Shown here in pieces: positions 43,321 through 52,719 of a stretch of DNA of 64,000 nucleotides (positions are counted from its first letter, which is position 1; every line of letters starts with the position of its first letter). This DNA is from Marixanthomonas spongiae (GTDB taxonomy: Bacteria; Bacteroidota; Bacteroidia; Flavobacteriales; Flavobacteriaceae). The notes below the pieces were generated by a model that worked only from the letters and a program-made list of their open reading frames with translations, had not been told where the DNA came from and did not search any database. A program made the position numbers and the translations under genes. The DNA lies in the NCBI RefSeq assembly GCF_003095375.1, contig NZ_QEHR01000001.1, positions 434,001-498,000 of the forward strand, given 5' to 3'.

Positions 43321-45690
43321 TTAGAAATTATATTTCAGGTTTACACCCCCAAAATAATTGGTGTCCAATGGTGCTGGAATGTAGGCATCGTCCAATTGGT
43401 TCAAGAAGAGCATATAGTAATATTGCGTGCCCGTAATGTTGTTGGCACCAAAAAATGCATCTAAGTCAAACTGCCCAAAGCTGGTTCTATAGCCTATTTT
43501 TCCATTAAGCAAGCTGTACGAATCGGCTACATTCAGTCCGTCCGAAGTAAAAGGGACAGCATCACGGTACATATACGTAATATTTCCGTAGAACCCAAGG
43601 TTTGTATTTACATCTACCCCTGCATTAATCACCCAAGGTGCAACCCCGGCAACGTCATTACCGCTGTAATCTTGTGAAATGAGTTCGCCATCCCTGCTTA
43701 CGGCTTCATATTGGAAATCCTCATATTTAAAATCGGAATACGTTACATTTAGATACGGATTCACGCTTCGGAAAAAACCTGTTGCAGATTCATAAGCGTT
43801 GTATTTCAGCAGGGCTTCAACACCTTTGTGATCCTGTTTTCCTCCATTGGCTAAATAGGAATACAATGTTGTGCCATCGCCAGCGGGAACTGCCACTGAG
43901 GTAAATTTATTTTTGAACGTTGCCTGAAACAACGCCAGTTGATAATATAATTTGTTTTGCAGCAAATTACCTTTAGAACCTATTTCAAATTGATTGCCTT
44001 CTTCAGGTACCAAACCGGTATTTAAACCGCCCGTGGCAGAGATGATGATGTTTCCGCTCACCGGTGCTTTATACCCGCTGCTATAAGAGGCATAAACCGA
44101 AATGTTATCGTTGAACACCTTATTCAAGGCGAAATGCGGCGAAACCAAATCGTCATAATTTGCCGAAACCACCCTCGGTTTACCCCTAGCAGGATCGTAT
44201 AATCGATCTTCAAGATCTATAAAAAGCGAGCTCTTGCCCACTCCAGCCGTCAATGAAAAATCATACGGCATTTTCAGTACCCATTCGGTAAACAACAAAT
44301 GGATTTTTGATGTGGCAAACTGATTGCTCCTCGTTGCTCCAATAATATTGTAGCCGTCTGGATCGCTGGGGTTTTCAACCATTTTATAGCTCAATGCCTG
44401 TGAGCGTTTCTCTTGAAATTCGAGTCCGGCCTGTCCTGAAAGGCTAAAATCACCACCAAGGTCAAAATCAAGGTCAAAAACCGAGCGTGTACCGTAATTG
44501 AGCGGTGCCTCCTCACTCCATCCCGCCGCAGAGCTGCTATTGGAGCTTGTTCCGGTGCCGAAGACGGTTGTGGTATTGCTCAACCAATTAGTGAACGAAT
44601 ACGTATGGCTCAATCCCGCACGAAAGCTAATTATTTCGCTATGGGCATTGTTTTTAATATATCGCTGACTCCCGCTGTAATCTTCATTTTCATACTGTTC
44701 AATGGTCAGTTCGCCGCCACGCTCGTCATAGCTGTTACTAAAGCCAAAGTACGTGCTGATTTGTTGTTTTTCACTTGGTCGGAAATCAAAAACCAAATTC
44801 ATAAAATCTTTAGTGGAATTGTTATGGTCCATAAATCCATCGGAAATCTGGTGGCCGTAATTCAACAATAACGACGTTTTTTCTCGCCCCATTTGAAATT
44901 GAGTAGTAAAACGTGCCAAACCATAATTGCCCACGGTCACTTTTTGTGAAAGGGACGTTTCCCCATTTTTGGGGCGGATGGTCCTTAAATTTACCGCCCC
45001 TGCAATGGCAAAACCATATTTACTGGCTGCGGGGCCTTTTATAACGTCAACACTCCCAATGGACGCAAAGTCAATATCATCCAATAGGGTTACGTTTTCA
45101 GCAGCGGTAATCGGGATGTTATTAAGGTACACCTTATAGCCTTGCCCGTCAAAGTTATTGCTGATGCCTTTAAAACCAACACCATTCCCATAGCCGCGGA
45201 TGTTAAATTGTTGCCCAGAAGAAACCCCACGCCGTGTCATGATAACCCCAGGCACGTTGGCATTAATGGCATCGTCCAAAAACAGGCCGGTACCGCGGTT
45301 TAACTCGACAGGGTTCAGTTTTACTTCAGAAACCGGTTTTTTTAGCGATTCTTGCCTGTAACTATTTGCTGAAAGTTGCACCTCATCCAAGCTGCTGGTC
45401 GATGGGACCATCAAAATTTGAAGGTTCTTGCTGCAATCGGTTACTTCGGCTGTATAAGGTTTGTAGCCAATATAGGTTACTGTCAAAGCCATTCCATTAT
45501 TATTGCATGGTAATGAAAATGCCCCATTGGCATCTGTGGTGGTTGTTTCGATTCCATTTTTTTTAATGGTGGCTCCCGAAAGAGGGTTGTTATTGGTGGC
45601 ATCCAAGACTTTCCCGTTCAATTGGGATTGTGCAAAGACAGATGCGCACATAAGTATCCCACAAAGGGATAAAAGTAATTTTTTCATCAT
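43321..45690 (-). CDS. TonB-dependent receptor with carboxypeptidase-regulatory domain
   Basis: 789 residues. Signal peptide ('LMCASVFAQ'), beta-sandwich domain ('GKVLDATNNNPLSGATIKKNG'), TonB box ('SLDEVQLSAN'), plug with 'LDDAINANVPGVIM' and 'NIRGYGNGVGFKGI', then barrel ending in 'YFGGVNLKYNF'. It precedes the FecCD importer genes on the same strand, so it most likely imports the same iron-containing compound. Upstream lies a dispersed TCCTCC...CGGCGGA repeat. Specificity residues are not recognisable. Confidence 0.92.
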   Translation of the reverse strand: MMKKLLLSLCGILMCASVFAQSQLNGKVLDATNNNPLSGATIKKNGIETTTTDANGAFSLPCNNNGMALTVTYIGYKPYTAEVTDCSKNLQILMVPSTSSLDEVQLSANSYRQESLKKPVSEVKLNPVELNRGTGLFLDDAINANVPGVIMTRRGVSSGQQFNIRGYGNGVGFKGISNNFDGQGYKVYLNNIPITAAENVTLLDDIDFASIGSVDVIKGPAASKYGFAIAGAVNLRTIRPKNGETSLSQKVTVGNYGLARFTTQFQMGREKTSLLLNYGHQISDGFMDHNNSTKDFMNLVFDFRPSEKQQISTYFGFSNSYDERGGELTIEQYENEDYSGSQRYIKNNAHSEIISFRAGLSHTYSFTNWLSNTTTVFGTGTSSNSSSAAGWSEEAPLNYGTRSVFDLDFDLGGDFSLSGQAGLEFQEKRSQALSYKMVENPSDPDGYNIIGATRSNQFATSKIHLLFTEWVLKMPYDFSLTAGVGKSSLFIDLEDRLYDPARGKPRVVSANYDDLVSPHFALNKVFNDNISVYASYSSGYKAPVSGNIIISATGGLNTGLVPEEGNQFEIGSKGNLLQNKLYYQLALFQATFKNKFTSVAVPAGDGTTLYSYLANGGKQDHKGVEALLKYNAYESATGFFRSVNPYLNVTYSDFKYEDFQYEAVSRDGELISQDYSGNDVAGVAPWVINAGVDVNTNLGFYGNITYMYRDAVPFTSDGLNVADSYSLLNGKIGYRTSFGQFDLDAFFGANNITGTQYYYMLFLNQLDDAYIPAPLDTNYFGGVNLKYNF

Positions 45691-45703
45691 TTTGAAAGTT
45701 TAA

Positions 45704-45730
45704 TCCTCCTTCGCGTTTCGCTACGGCGGA
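45704..45730. repeat. Dispersed TCCTCC...GGCGGA repeat
   Basis: TCCTCCTTCGC and GCTACGGCGGA are imperfect arms around GTTTC. A related unit sits inside the palindrome at 25169-25233. Confidence 0.55.
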
Positions 45731-45894
45731 CGAGAAAAATGTATAATTTCCCGATGCGCTGCGACGCAAAATTGGTTCCAGGGTTCTATCCTTGGGTTAT
45801 TAGTTTAATAGTTGTATAAATACGAATGGGCAGGCATAGTGGCTATGTTGCCTAATTTAAAGCGAAAGCAAGAGGTGCTTTCTATAATAAACCA

Positions 45895-46422
45895 TCAAAC
45901 TTTTTTGGGTGGAGGACTTGAAATATCAAGTTTGGGCGGGTTGTAATAATTTACATAGTGGAAATTAACCTCTGGGGTAGGTTCAAAAATTGCTATCCCT
46001 TGTTTTTGAAATTGAGGGGGAATTTTATTTAAAACCTTGAAGAATGTTTTTACTGGATTCTTCCTATTGTTTTTCGTTTTTTTGTTCTTTTTAATAAGAT
46101 CTTGAAGTTCTGCGAGCAAATTGGTTTCTTGCGTGTCGGTAAGGCAATGATAAACGGTGGTTTTGTGGTCAACTTTTTCGGTGTGCACCACATCGTACAT
46201 GATCCCTTTGTAACGGAATTCTTCCCCATCTTCCCAAATAAGTTGATCTTCGTTTTCTGGAGTGATTCTTATTTGGGTCAAATCTGCATCAGCAACACCT
46301 GCTTTAATCTGCTGGATCATTTCCCTTTTTACCTGATGTTGTTGAAATTTCAGAATAATATAACACCCTCCAAAGTTAAAGAGGAACGTTATTAGCAAAA
46401 ATGTGGCAACCGCACTTTTCAA
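45895..46422 (-). CDS. Membrane-anchored protein of unknown function
   Basis: 175 residues. One N-terminal helix (about 5-25, ends 'FNFGGCYIILKF', where the Cys could act as a lipobox-like residue), then a polar domain with 'ENEDQLIWEDGEEFRYKGIMYDV' and a lysine-rich loop, ending in the proline-rich 'DISSPPPKKV'. The segment 'EDGEEFRYKGIMYDVVH' resembles a small conserved domain seen upstream of TonB receptor genes in Bacteroidota. A partner of the receptor is possible; nothing firmer. Confidence 0.6.
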   Translation of the reverse strand: MKSAVATFLLITFLFNFGGCYIILKFQQHQVKREMIQQIKAGVADADLTQIRITPENEDQLIWEDGEEFRYKGIMYDVVHTEKVDHKTTVYHCLTDTQETNLLAELQDLIKKNKKTKNNRKNPVKTFFKVLNKIPPQFQKQGIAIFEPTPEVNFHYVNYYNPPKLDISSPPPKKV

Positions 46423-46739
46423 AATAGTGTAATAAACAAGATTTTCACGAAAGTAAAAAAAAAATGTGGAGCCATGGGGTTATTGGTTCTTATTTAACTA
46501 ATAGAATTAATCGTGTCCGACTAAGATTTAAGACCGCTTCGCTTTTAGACATATGACGTAAGACGAAATCAATAATAGATTGTATTCGCGTCTTTTTATA
46601 AATTAAAACAAATCAAATTATTCCTTTGAAAGGAACCTTTAAAAAAGGATAAAATCAGCCTTAAATCAGTAAAATTAGTCATTTCAGTGTATTTCGAATT
46701 ATTTACAGGCCGCTCAAAGAGCGGAATAAAAAACCCAGA
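46423..46739. other. Gap without gene
   Basis: AT-rich. Contains a CCGCTC-AAA-GAGCGG hairpin at 46710-46724 next to the CHAT gene stop; the T-run lies on the wrong side for a normal terminator of that gene. No ORF or RNA gene recognised. Confidence 0.5.
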
Positions 46740-49700
46740 CTACAACCATTTCAACAGAAAGAAAAACAGACAAAAAGCCAGTACGGCAATACCGGCATAT
46801 ATGTACCACGAAAATCCGTTTTGCGGAAGTTCTATAGTCGCCGTATTACCCATAATTGCCAATCCGCCCCAATAAAGCGGCGCCAACGTGCGCCCTTCTG
46901 CTTTTGAAAGATAGGCTAATTTTGCTTCTTTTAAAGCCTGGTCTTTAGCAAGGCCATTTTGCAAATTGTCGTAAAATGCCGCGATAATTTCTGCACTTGA
47001 TTGCTCGTCTATTTTCCAAAGGCTGGTCAAAATGCTCTCGCTCCCGGCATAGGCAAAGGCGTGTGCCAGAGAAATCATCCCTTCGCCGGCTTGATAGGAA
47101 GGTTTTCCCGTTTCGCAAGCGGTAAGAATGGCAAGGTCTGAAGACAAGTCGCAATTGTAAATTTGATAGGTGTATAAAAAATTTTCATCCTTTTTTTCTT
47201 CTGAAGTGGTTTTGGCAAAAATCAGCCGGGACAGCTCGGGACTTATATTGTTGGACTCTGCGTGCGTGCCAATATGAATGATTTTATGGTTTTTGGCATA
47301 GTTTACAAATGCATCTTTTGAAGCGTTTTCGTTAACATACGCCATCCCGTCCAGCTTTTTAGCATATTTATCGACCAAATCAATACTGAACGGTTGCGGC
47401 AACAGGGTTAAGTATCCTTGATCCATTAACAGGGAATCTGTTACGGTACTTGCATAATTGGTTTTCATTTCTGAAGAAAATTGGGGTGCGAAAGCAATAA
47501 AGTTTTCAGAAAAATCAGTTTGTTTTTTTTGATTTTCCAGAATCAGAAAACTGAAATTGTACGAAATGGTATGCTTTGCCAACAAACTGTTTGTTGCTAA
47601 TTCTTTGAACGAAGCAATCCGTTTTGGCGTCAAGGTTTCAAAACTGACATTGTACAATTCGCCGTCTGGAATGATAATGACTTTTTCCGTTTCTATTTCA
47701 TTTTCAAAAGGTTTCCATAAAGCATCATATAGGTTCTTTAGTTTTGGCGCTATTTCAGCAACGTTAAAAGGGTTTTCATTTATCTGGGCAATGTCCTGCT
47801 GCACGTTTTTAAAAGGTAATTTACGGAGACTTTTTTCAGTATTCGTAAGGACCAGAGCGTACAGGTTTTCTTCAATAAAAACATACCGCACAACCGTTGT
47901 GCTGGCAGGAATAAATTGTTTTAGATTTTTTAATGTAGGGGCTATTTTAGCATAGCGCATTTGGTAATATTTGGGATAGTTTGCTTTTAATGAATCTTTA
48001 AATGCCTGCCATTGATCTGAAATTTCAAAATAATTGCTCAGCCCTTCTTTTGAAAGTGCTGTCGAAAGTTTTTCCTTCAACCTTTTTTCCCGAATTAAAA
48101 CAGTTTTTGGCACATTGGGGACATTGATTTGCTCCCTTAAATTCAACCGGGAACGTATTCGGTTATAAAGTGATGTTTCGTGCAAGGAAAGCACGTTTGT
48201 TAGATAGGTTTTATTTTGGGTTTTTTCATACAATGCTATATTCAGTTTCTTTGCAAAGTCGTATAGTTGGTTGTTTTCTTCAATAAGCGCTTTTATATTC
48301 TCGGGGGCGGCAACAAATTGTTTGCGCCGTTTTAATATCGAAGTAGCTTCCTGCAAATTGCCAAGAAGACCTTTTAAAAAAACCGAATCCCTTCCTTTCT
48401 TCAATTCATATTTGGCTTGGGATTGCACCAAAATCGCAGCTGGCTTGTTAAATTCCACTTGAATGGAATCCAACGTGTTTTTACGTTGAAAGGCTTGGTC
48501 TTCAAAAGTTCTTAACGCATTGGTGCTATACTCCAACGCCTTTTCTGTTTCGCCTATTTCAAGATAAACAGCGGCTAAATTCACGGTTTGCAAAAAGGCT
48601 GGAAGGGTGTTTTTCCCTTGATGCTTTGTAACATATTCATAAGCGTTTTCAGCCAATTGCAACGCTTTTCCCTTTTGGTTGTTTTTGGCGTAAAACTGTG
48701 AGGCATCTTCAAAAAATGTAAGCACAATGGGGTCGTAATAGTCTTGTGAAGAGCGGCTGAAATCTGTCGCGGCTTTTTTATAAAATTGTTTTGCCTTTTC
48801 CGTCTGTCTATTTTCGGCATAAATTTTTGCCAACCCATAATGGGCACTTGCGCTCCAATCATAAAACGTACTGGGAAGTTTTTCTATGGCCGCAATGCCT
48901 TCGCTAAAGTGTTTTTCGGCTTCTTTAAAATTCAAAAGGTTTAATTGCGCATTGCCCAACAAAATTTTCGATTTGAACAACTCTGGATGCCCGGCTTCAA
49001 AAGCTTGCTGTTTTCCACGGCTGGAATACATCAGTAAATCCAGTTGTTTGTTATAATCGCCCAGTTTTTCGTAAATCCCCGCCAAGTTATCTATGTATTG
49101 AAAATGTGCTTTTTGCGCATCGGTCTTTTTATAGGCTTCGGCGTCAGATTTCAGAAACTTTTCATTGTAAGCAATGCTTTTTTTCATCGCTTCAAGGCTT
49201 TGTGCGGTGTTACCTTGAAAACTATATAAACCCGCAATATTGTTGAGCAACAGAGCTGGGCGATAATACGAATTCATTGGTGAGTCTTCCAGTTGCGCTA
49301 CATTATCCACCGCTTTTTCATAAAAATAAATGGCGCTGTCTATTTTTGAGGCATAATACATAGACGTGCCCATGCCTGAATAGCTGAAATAATAATCCAG
49401 AAAATTGGTTCCTGGGTCGCTTTTATAATATCGCAATGCCTTCTTGTAATTGTCGATCGCTTGGCTTACGTTACCTTCGCGCAATTCTCCTGTCGCCAAA
49501 TTGTAATAGCCTTTGCCAATTTTTTTTCCGGGCTTTCCGGGAATTTTCAATGCATATTCCAGTGCGGTTTTATGACTTTTGGTTTCCTCTTCATGAAGCC
49601 CTATGGATTGATAAAAGGAACCTATTTCGGCATATAGGTCTTGAAGAAATATCGGATTGGCGGTTCGTTCTTTAAAATCGGCCACGAACGTGTTTATTTC

Positions 49701-49952
49701 TTGAATCGCTTGCTGCCGATCGCTATTTTCCAATGTTATTTTACCCACATAATAAGGATAGCCGGAAAGCGTACTGTAATCGTTGCTTTTTTTTAATTGG
49801 TCTATTTGTGCATAAAGTTCGGCTTGGGCCTTTTCGTATTTTTTTTCTGAAAGCAAGCTGTCCAGAAGCGAAGTGCCCTTTTTTTGTTGCGCCAAACCGA
49901 ATTGTGATATAAAAACCACAAAAAAAACGAATGATACAACAATAGGCTTCAT
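46740..49952 (-). CDS. Exported TPR-CHAT (caspase-like) protease with C-terminal anchor
   Basis: 1070 residues. Signal peptide ('FVVFISQFGLAQQ'), about 650 residues of TPR units, then a CHAT domain with the dyad His897 ('HIGTHAES') and Cys946 ('LTACETGKPS'), and 'AYAGSESILTSLWKID' as the family turn. A hydrophobic helix near 1050-1065 ends in 'LLKWL', so the protein would be anchored with its catalytic part outside the cytoplasm. CHAT proteases cleave at specific sites in bacterial signalling and defence. Encoded two bases after a TPR anti-sigma-like gene and an ECF sigma gene. Confidence 0.85.
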   Translation of the reverse strand: MKPIVVSFVFFVVFISQFGLAQQKKGTSLLDSLLSEKKYEKAQAELYAQIDQLKKSNDYSTLSGYPYYVGKITLENSDRQQAIQEINTFVADFKERTANPIFLQDLYAEIGSFYQSIGLHEEETKSHKTALEYALKIPGKPGKKIGKGYYNLATGELREGNVSQAIDNYKKALRYYKSDPGTNFLDYYFSYSGMGTSMYYASKIDSAIYFYEKAVDNVAQLEDSPMNSYYRPALLLNNIAGLYSFQGNTAQSLEAMKKSIAYNEKFLKSDAEAYKKTDAQKAHFQYIDNLAGIYEKLGDYNKQLDLLMYSSRGKQQAFEAGHPELFKSKILLGNAQLNLLNFKEAEKHFSEGIAAIEKLPSTFYDWSASAHYGLAKIYAENRQTEKAKQFYKKAATDFSRSSQDYYDPIVLTFFEDASQFYAKNNQKGKALQLAENAYEYVTKHQGKNTLPAFLQTVNLAAVYLEIGETEKALEYSTNALRTFEDQAFQRKNTLDSIQVEFNKPAAILVQSQAKYELKKGRDSVFLKGLLGNLQEATSILKRRKQFVAAPENIKALIEENNQLYDFAKKLNIALYEKTQNKTYLTNVLSLHETSLYNRIRSRLNLREQINVPNVPKTVLIREKRLKEKLSTALSKEGLSNYFEISDQWQAFKDSLKANYPKYYQMRYAKIAPTLKNLKQFIPASTTVVRYVFIEENLYALVLTNTEKSLRKLPFKNVQQDIAQINENPFNVAEIAPKLKNLYDALWKPFENEIETEKVIIIPDGELYNVSFETLTPKRIASFKELATNSLLAKHTISYNFSFLILENQKKQTDFSENFIAFAPQFSSEMKTNYASTVTDSLLMDQGYLTLLPQPFSIDLVDKYAKKLDGMAYVNENASKDAFVNYAKNHKIIHIGTHAESNNISPELSRLIFAKTTSEEKKDENFLYTYQIYNCDLSSDLAILTACETGKPSYQAGEGMISLAHAFAYAGSESILTSLWKIDEQSSAEIIAAFYDNLQNGLAKDQALKEAKLAYLSKAEGRTLAPLYWGGLAIMGNTATIELPQNGFSWYIYAGIAVLAFCLFFFLLKWL

Positions 49953-49953
49953 C

Positions 49954-50706
49954 TTATTTTTTCAGTTCTTTTAAGAGTGTTTGGCTTTCTTTAGTATTGC
50001 TTTTTTCAAAATTTGTCTTGGCTTTTTCAATTTCGCCGTTTTTCAAAAAGGCCAACCCTAAATAATAATAGCTTTCCTGAAGGAACATACTCGATTGGAT
50101 TTTTGAAACTTCGCGAAGGTATTCAATGGCTTCCTTTTCATTTTTTTCAGCAAGGTAGGCTACGCCCAAAAAATAATTGAGCGTGTCATTTTCTGGTTTT
50201 TCGCTCAATAACGGTTTCCATTTTTCGATGGCTGTTTTATAGTTTTGCTGTTTGTAATCTACCATGCCATCAAAAAAAGTATAGTTATTTGTTGTGCTCA
50301 TGGTGGTGGGCAAACCGGGATCTGGCGTAAAATGCTGGGCAAACAGTTTTTCGTTTGGATCGGACGAATTGTAAAACCACAAAATACCAAAAATAACCAC
50401 CAACACAGCTGCGATGGCATATAAGGGCATTTTGGACCGTTTTGGTTTTTGGATCAGTTCCCCTTTATTAACTACCTTGGAATGTGTTTGTGGCAACTCT
50501 TTATGAAAATCGTCCAGTTTATCTTTTAAAGCCGAAGCTTCCACGCCATCGATAAGCGTGCGCACTTCGTTTACTTTTTGCTGTAAGGATGGGTCGTTGG
50601 AGAGGCTATCGACAAATTGTTTTTGCTCTTCAGCAGACATTTTATTTGTGATGTAGCGTTCTATTTTTTCAAATTCTGCTTGTGTTATGTTTAGTTTTTC
50701 TGTCAT
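49954..50706 (-). CDS. Membrane TPR protein, candidate anti-sigma factor
   Basis: 250 residues. N-terminal helical region (about 1-90, 'EFEKIERYITNKMSAEEQKQF') facing the cytoplasm, one helix (about 94-112, 'MPLYAIAAVLVVIFGILWF'), then TPR units outside ('FDGMVDYKQQNYKTAIEKW', 'LGVAYLAEKNEKEAIEYL', 'YYLGLAFLKNGEIEKA'). The N-terminal short helical start is similar to zinc-less anti-sigma domains. Its ATG overlaps the sigma stop by four bases (ATGA). Confidence 0.7.
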   Translation of the reverse strand: MTEKLNITQAEFEKIERYITNKMSAEEQKQFVDSLSNDPSLQQKVNEVRTLIDGVEASALKDKLDDFHKELPQTHSKVVNKGELIQKPKRSKMPLYAIAAVLVVIFGILWFYNSSDPNEKLFAQHFTPDPGLPTTMSTTNNYTFFDGMVDYKQQNYKTAIEKWKPLLSEKPENDTLNYFLGVAYLAEKNEKEAIEYLREVSKIQSSMFLQESYYYLGLAFLKNGEIEKAKTNFEKSNTKESQTLLKELKK

Positions 50707-51278
50707 GATTTTGTTGGGGATAAAGTAAGTTCTCTCAATTTATTGATGCAACGGTATTTTTTGTTGCGGGCCGAGGCTTCTTCAATTTCAAATTGTGAAG
50801 CAATCTCGCGCATGGATTTTTTGTTGTAATAAAAATCGGTTAATAGTTTTTTACATTCCGTGCCTAACTTTTCAAAAGCAAGCATGGTCTGTTTGCGTTT
50901 TGTTTCAGTTTCCGTATCAATGGTTTCTGAAATTGCCATATCCTTGTTGTTTTCCAAAGGTTCAAAAGGCGTAGTTTTTTTATAGCGCGACGACCGAAGA
51001 AAATCGAGCCATTTATATTTCGCTATTTGATACAGGTACCCTTGTACGGCCGTTTCATTTTCAGGAACAAATTTCCCGTCTTTGATGTTTCGCCAAACCG
51101 TAATAAAAGCTTCTTGGTATGTGTCTTTTGCTTGGGGCATGGTGCCGTTGTTTTTTAAAATATACTGTTCGGTCTTGTAAAAATTTTCGATATATAATTT
51201 TTGCAAAGCCCTTTCGTTATTGGCTTTTATGGCGCTTATCAGTTCAAATTGCTGTTCTATGTGTTTGATTTCCCCCAT
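50703..51278 (-). CDS. ECF-type sigma factor
   Basis: 191 residues. Region 2 contains 'DTYQEAFITVWRNIKDG' and 'YLYQIAKYKWLDFLR'; region 4 'LLTDFYYNKKSMREIASQF' with 'EIEEASARNKKYRCINKL'. Directs transcription of a small regulon. It starts an operon with the membrane TPR and TPR-CHAT genes, which suggests signal-dependent control. Spacing to the preceding lipoprotein gene is 38 bases. Confidence 0.88.
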   Translation of the reverse strand: MGEIKHIEQQFELISAIKANNERALQKLYIENFYKTEQYILKNNGTMPQAKDTYQEAFITVWRNIKDGKFVPENETAVQGYLYQIAKYKWLDFLRSSRYKKTTPFEPLENNKDMAISETIDTETETKRKQTMLAFEKLGTECKKLLTDFYYNKKSMREIASQFEIEEASARNKKYRCINKLRELTLSPTKS

Positions 51279-51316
51279 CTTGTAGATATAGGAAAGTTAC
51301 ACATTTTTTTGCTTTC

Positions 51317-52459
51317 TTAATTTTCTTTTTCAAATTTTACCCATTCGGTTCCGTTGATTTTATTGTCAATACGCGGATCGAACAGCGAATTGTCCGTCCC
51401 AAAATATTCGCCATTGTTGTTTACCCAATAGTATTTGCTTCCGGCCTGTACGTTGTAATGTTCTCCCGTATTATGATTGCCTATAACCGTACGCTCTCCG
51501 ATTGTATTGATAGTTTTTGAATGTCCGTTGCTATTAATGTTACTTCGTTTAAGGAATCCTGCGTGACTGATGTCGGATATTTCACTATAGGTTTTAGCAA
51601 TTGATTGAGAGGCATTGCCCCGTGCTTTGATTGCTGCCATACGTTGTTGATGGGCTGTGTTTCTAATATTGGCGCGGTTTATCTCATTTTGATTATGGAC
51701 AGCTATATATTTTGGATTGTATTCCATATTTTCCAATCCATATAAAAAAGCTTTTTTGGCTCGTTGGAAATCTTGAGAAGGGGCTTGCAAAAATTTTCCA
51801 TAAAATCCCCAATTACTGCCTAATTGAGATTGATCATTAAACACATTCAATACTGTTATATACTTCATCCCTTTCGTATCTTGCCACTCCATGGCATAGG
51901 CCTTTGTGGATTGTTGGGAAGGGGCATATTGCCACAATCGGGTGCGAAATCCGTGTGTGGTTTGGGCAACCTTCGGCACCTCATAGGTGGTAAGCAAGCT
52001 GCGGTTTGTTTGTTGTGCAACAGGCATAAAAAACTCGTCTATAATTTGTTGCAATTCCATTGGGTTGCGTGTATTGCCGCTATATTGCCCATAAGGGGTC
52101 CCGTACATAAAATGTTTGCCAAACTCACCGCTAACCTTAATATCATTAGAGCCTTTGAAAGTCCATTCGCGATCGTTATAGATTTGTTGCCAATCACTTG
52201 GAAACGGGATGGTGGCCGAAACCATTCCGGTTTTGGGGTCACGTATCTCAAAGAGGCGAATGTCTTGTTGAATACTTTTCGGGTCACTTGGGTTTTCAGC
52301 TTTCTTAGAAGCCGTGCCTTTTCTCCTGTTCAATTTTGTTTGTTTGGGCTCATGCTGTTTCTCTAAGGCGACCTCGTTTACCGGTTCATCGGTTTTTGAA
52401 GTATCCAACAGGCAAGATGAAAGAAAAAAGGCGACAACGAGTACAAGTAGTGTTTTCAT
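51317..52459 (-). CDS. Lipoprotein of unknown function
   Basis: 380 residues from the Met before 'KTLLVLVVAFFLSSC'; a lipobox ends at SSC. The next 300 residues include 'RDPKTGMVSATIPFPSDWQQIY', 'GEFGKHFMYGTPYGQYSGNT' and a C-terminal 'GNHNTGEHYNVQAGSKYYWVNNNGE', which look like repeats of a surface-domain family with unknown role. An earlier frame start would lose the lipobox. It precedes the sigma gene on the same strand and may share its transcript. Confidence 0.7.
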   Translation of the reverse strand: MKTLLVLVVAFFLSSCLLDTSKTDEPVNEVALEKQHEPKQTKLNRRKGTASKKAENPSDPKSIQQDIRLFEIRDPKTGMVSATIPFPSDWQQIYNDREWTFKGSNDIKVSGEFGKHFMYGTPYGQYSGNTRNPMELQQIIDEFFMPVAQQTNRSLLTTYEVPKVAQTTHGFRTRLWQYAPSQQSTKAYAMEWQDTKGMKYITVLNVFNDQSQLGSNWGFYGKFLQAPSQDFQRAKKAFLYGLENMEYNPKYIAVHNQNEINRANIRNTAHQQRMAAIKARGNASQSIAKTYSEISDISHAGFLKRSNINSNGHSKTINTIGERTVIGNHNTGEHYNVQAGSKYYWVNNNGEYFGTDNSLFDPRIDNKINGTEWVKFEKEN

Positions 52460-52545
52460 ATCAAGCTTATTTGTTTCTAATGAATCATCGTAAACAAATT
52501 GATTTGTCATCACAAAATGAGCGGCAGTTTTTTACGATATACTAA

Positions 52546-52572
52546 AAAACGCCCCTAATAGCAGGGCGTTTT
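52546..52572 (-). terminator. Terminator-like hairpin between divergent genes
   Basis: AAAACGCCC (52546-52554) pairs with GGGCGTTTT (52564-52572). Read on the minus strand it is followed by a six-T run; on the plus strand by four. It lies between a minus-strand gene start and a plus-strand gene start, where no terminator is expected. It could end a short minus-strand RNA from about 52700. Confidence 0.65.
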
Positions 52573-52691
52573 CGAACCACTCCAATTCTCCTCACAACAG
52601 GAAATGGCTTTTTAAGTATTGTTGAAACATCGTTTTGTTTACAATATGTCATCACATATTTTTTATTCTTTTATCACATAGTGCATTTACC

Positions 52692-52699
52692 TATATTTG
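52692..52699 (+). promoter_or_regulatory. -7 box TATATTTG of the mvaD gene
   Basis: Perfect TAnnTTTG, 20 bases before the ATG. No clean TTTG found upstream. Confidence 0.6.
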
Positions 52700-52719
52700 T
52701 TTTCTGAAAAATCATTTTG

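Noticed and set aside
45691-45894. Cobalamin riboswitch before the TonB receptor
   Set aside because: The gap holds a dispersed repeat and an unassigned stretch; I could not recognise the conserved B12-box or core.
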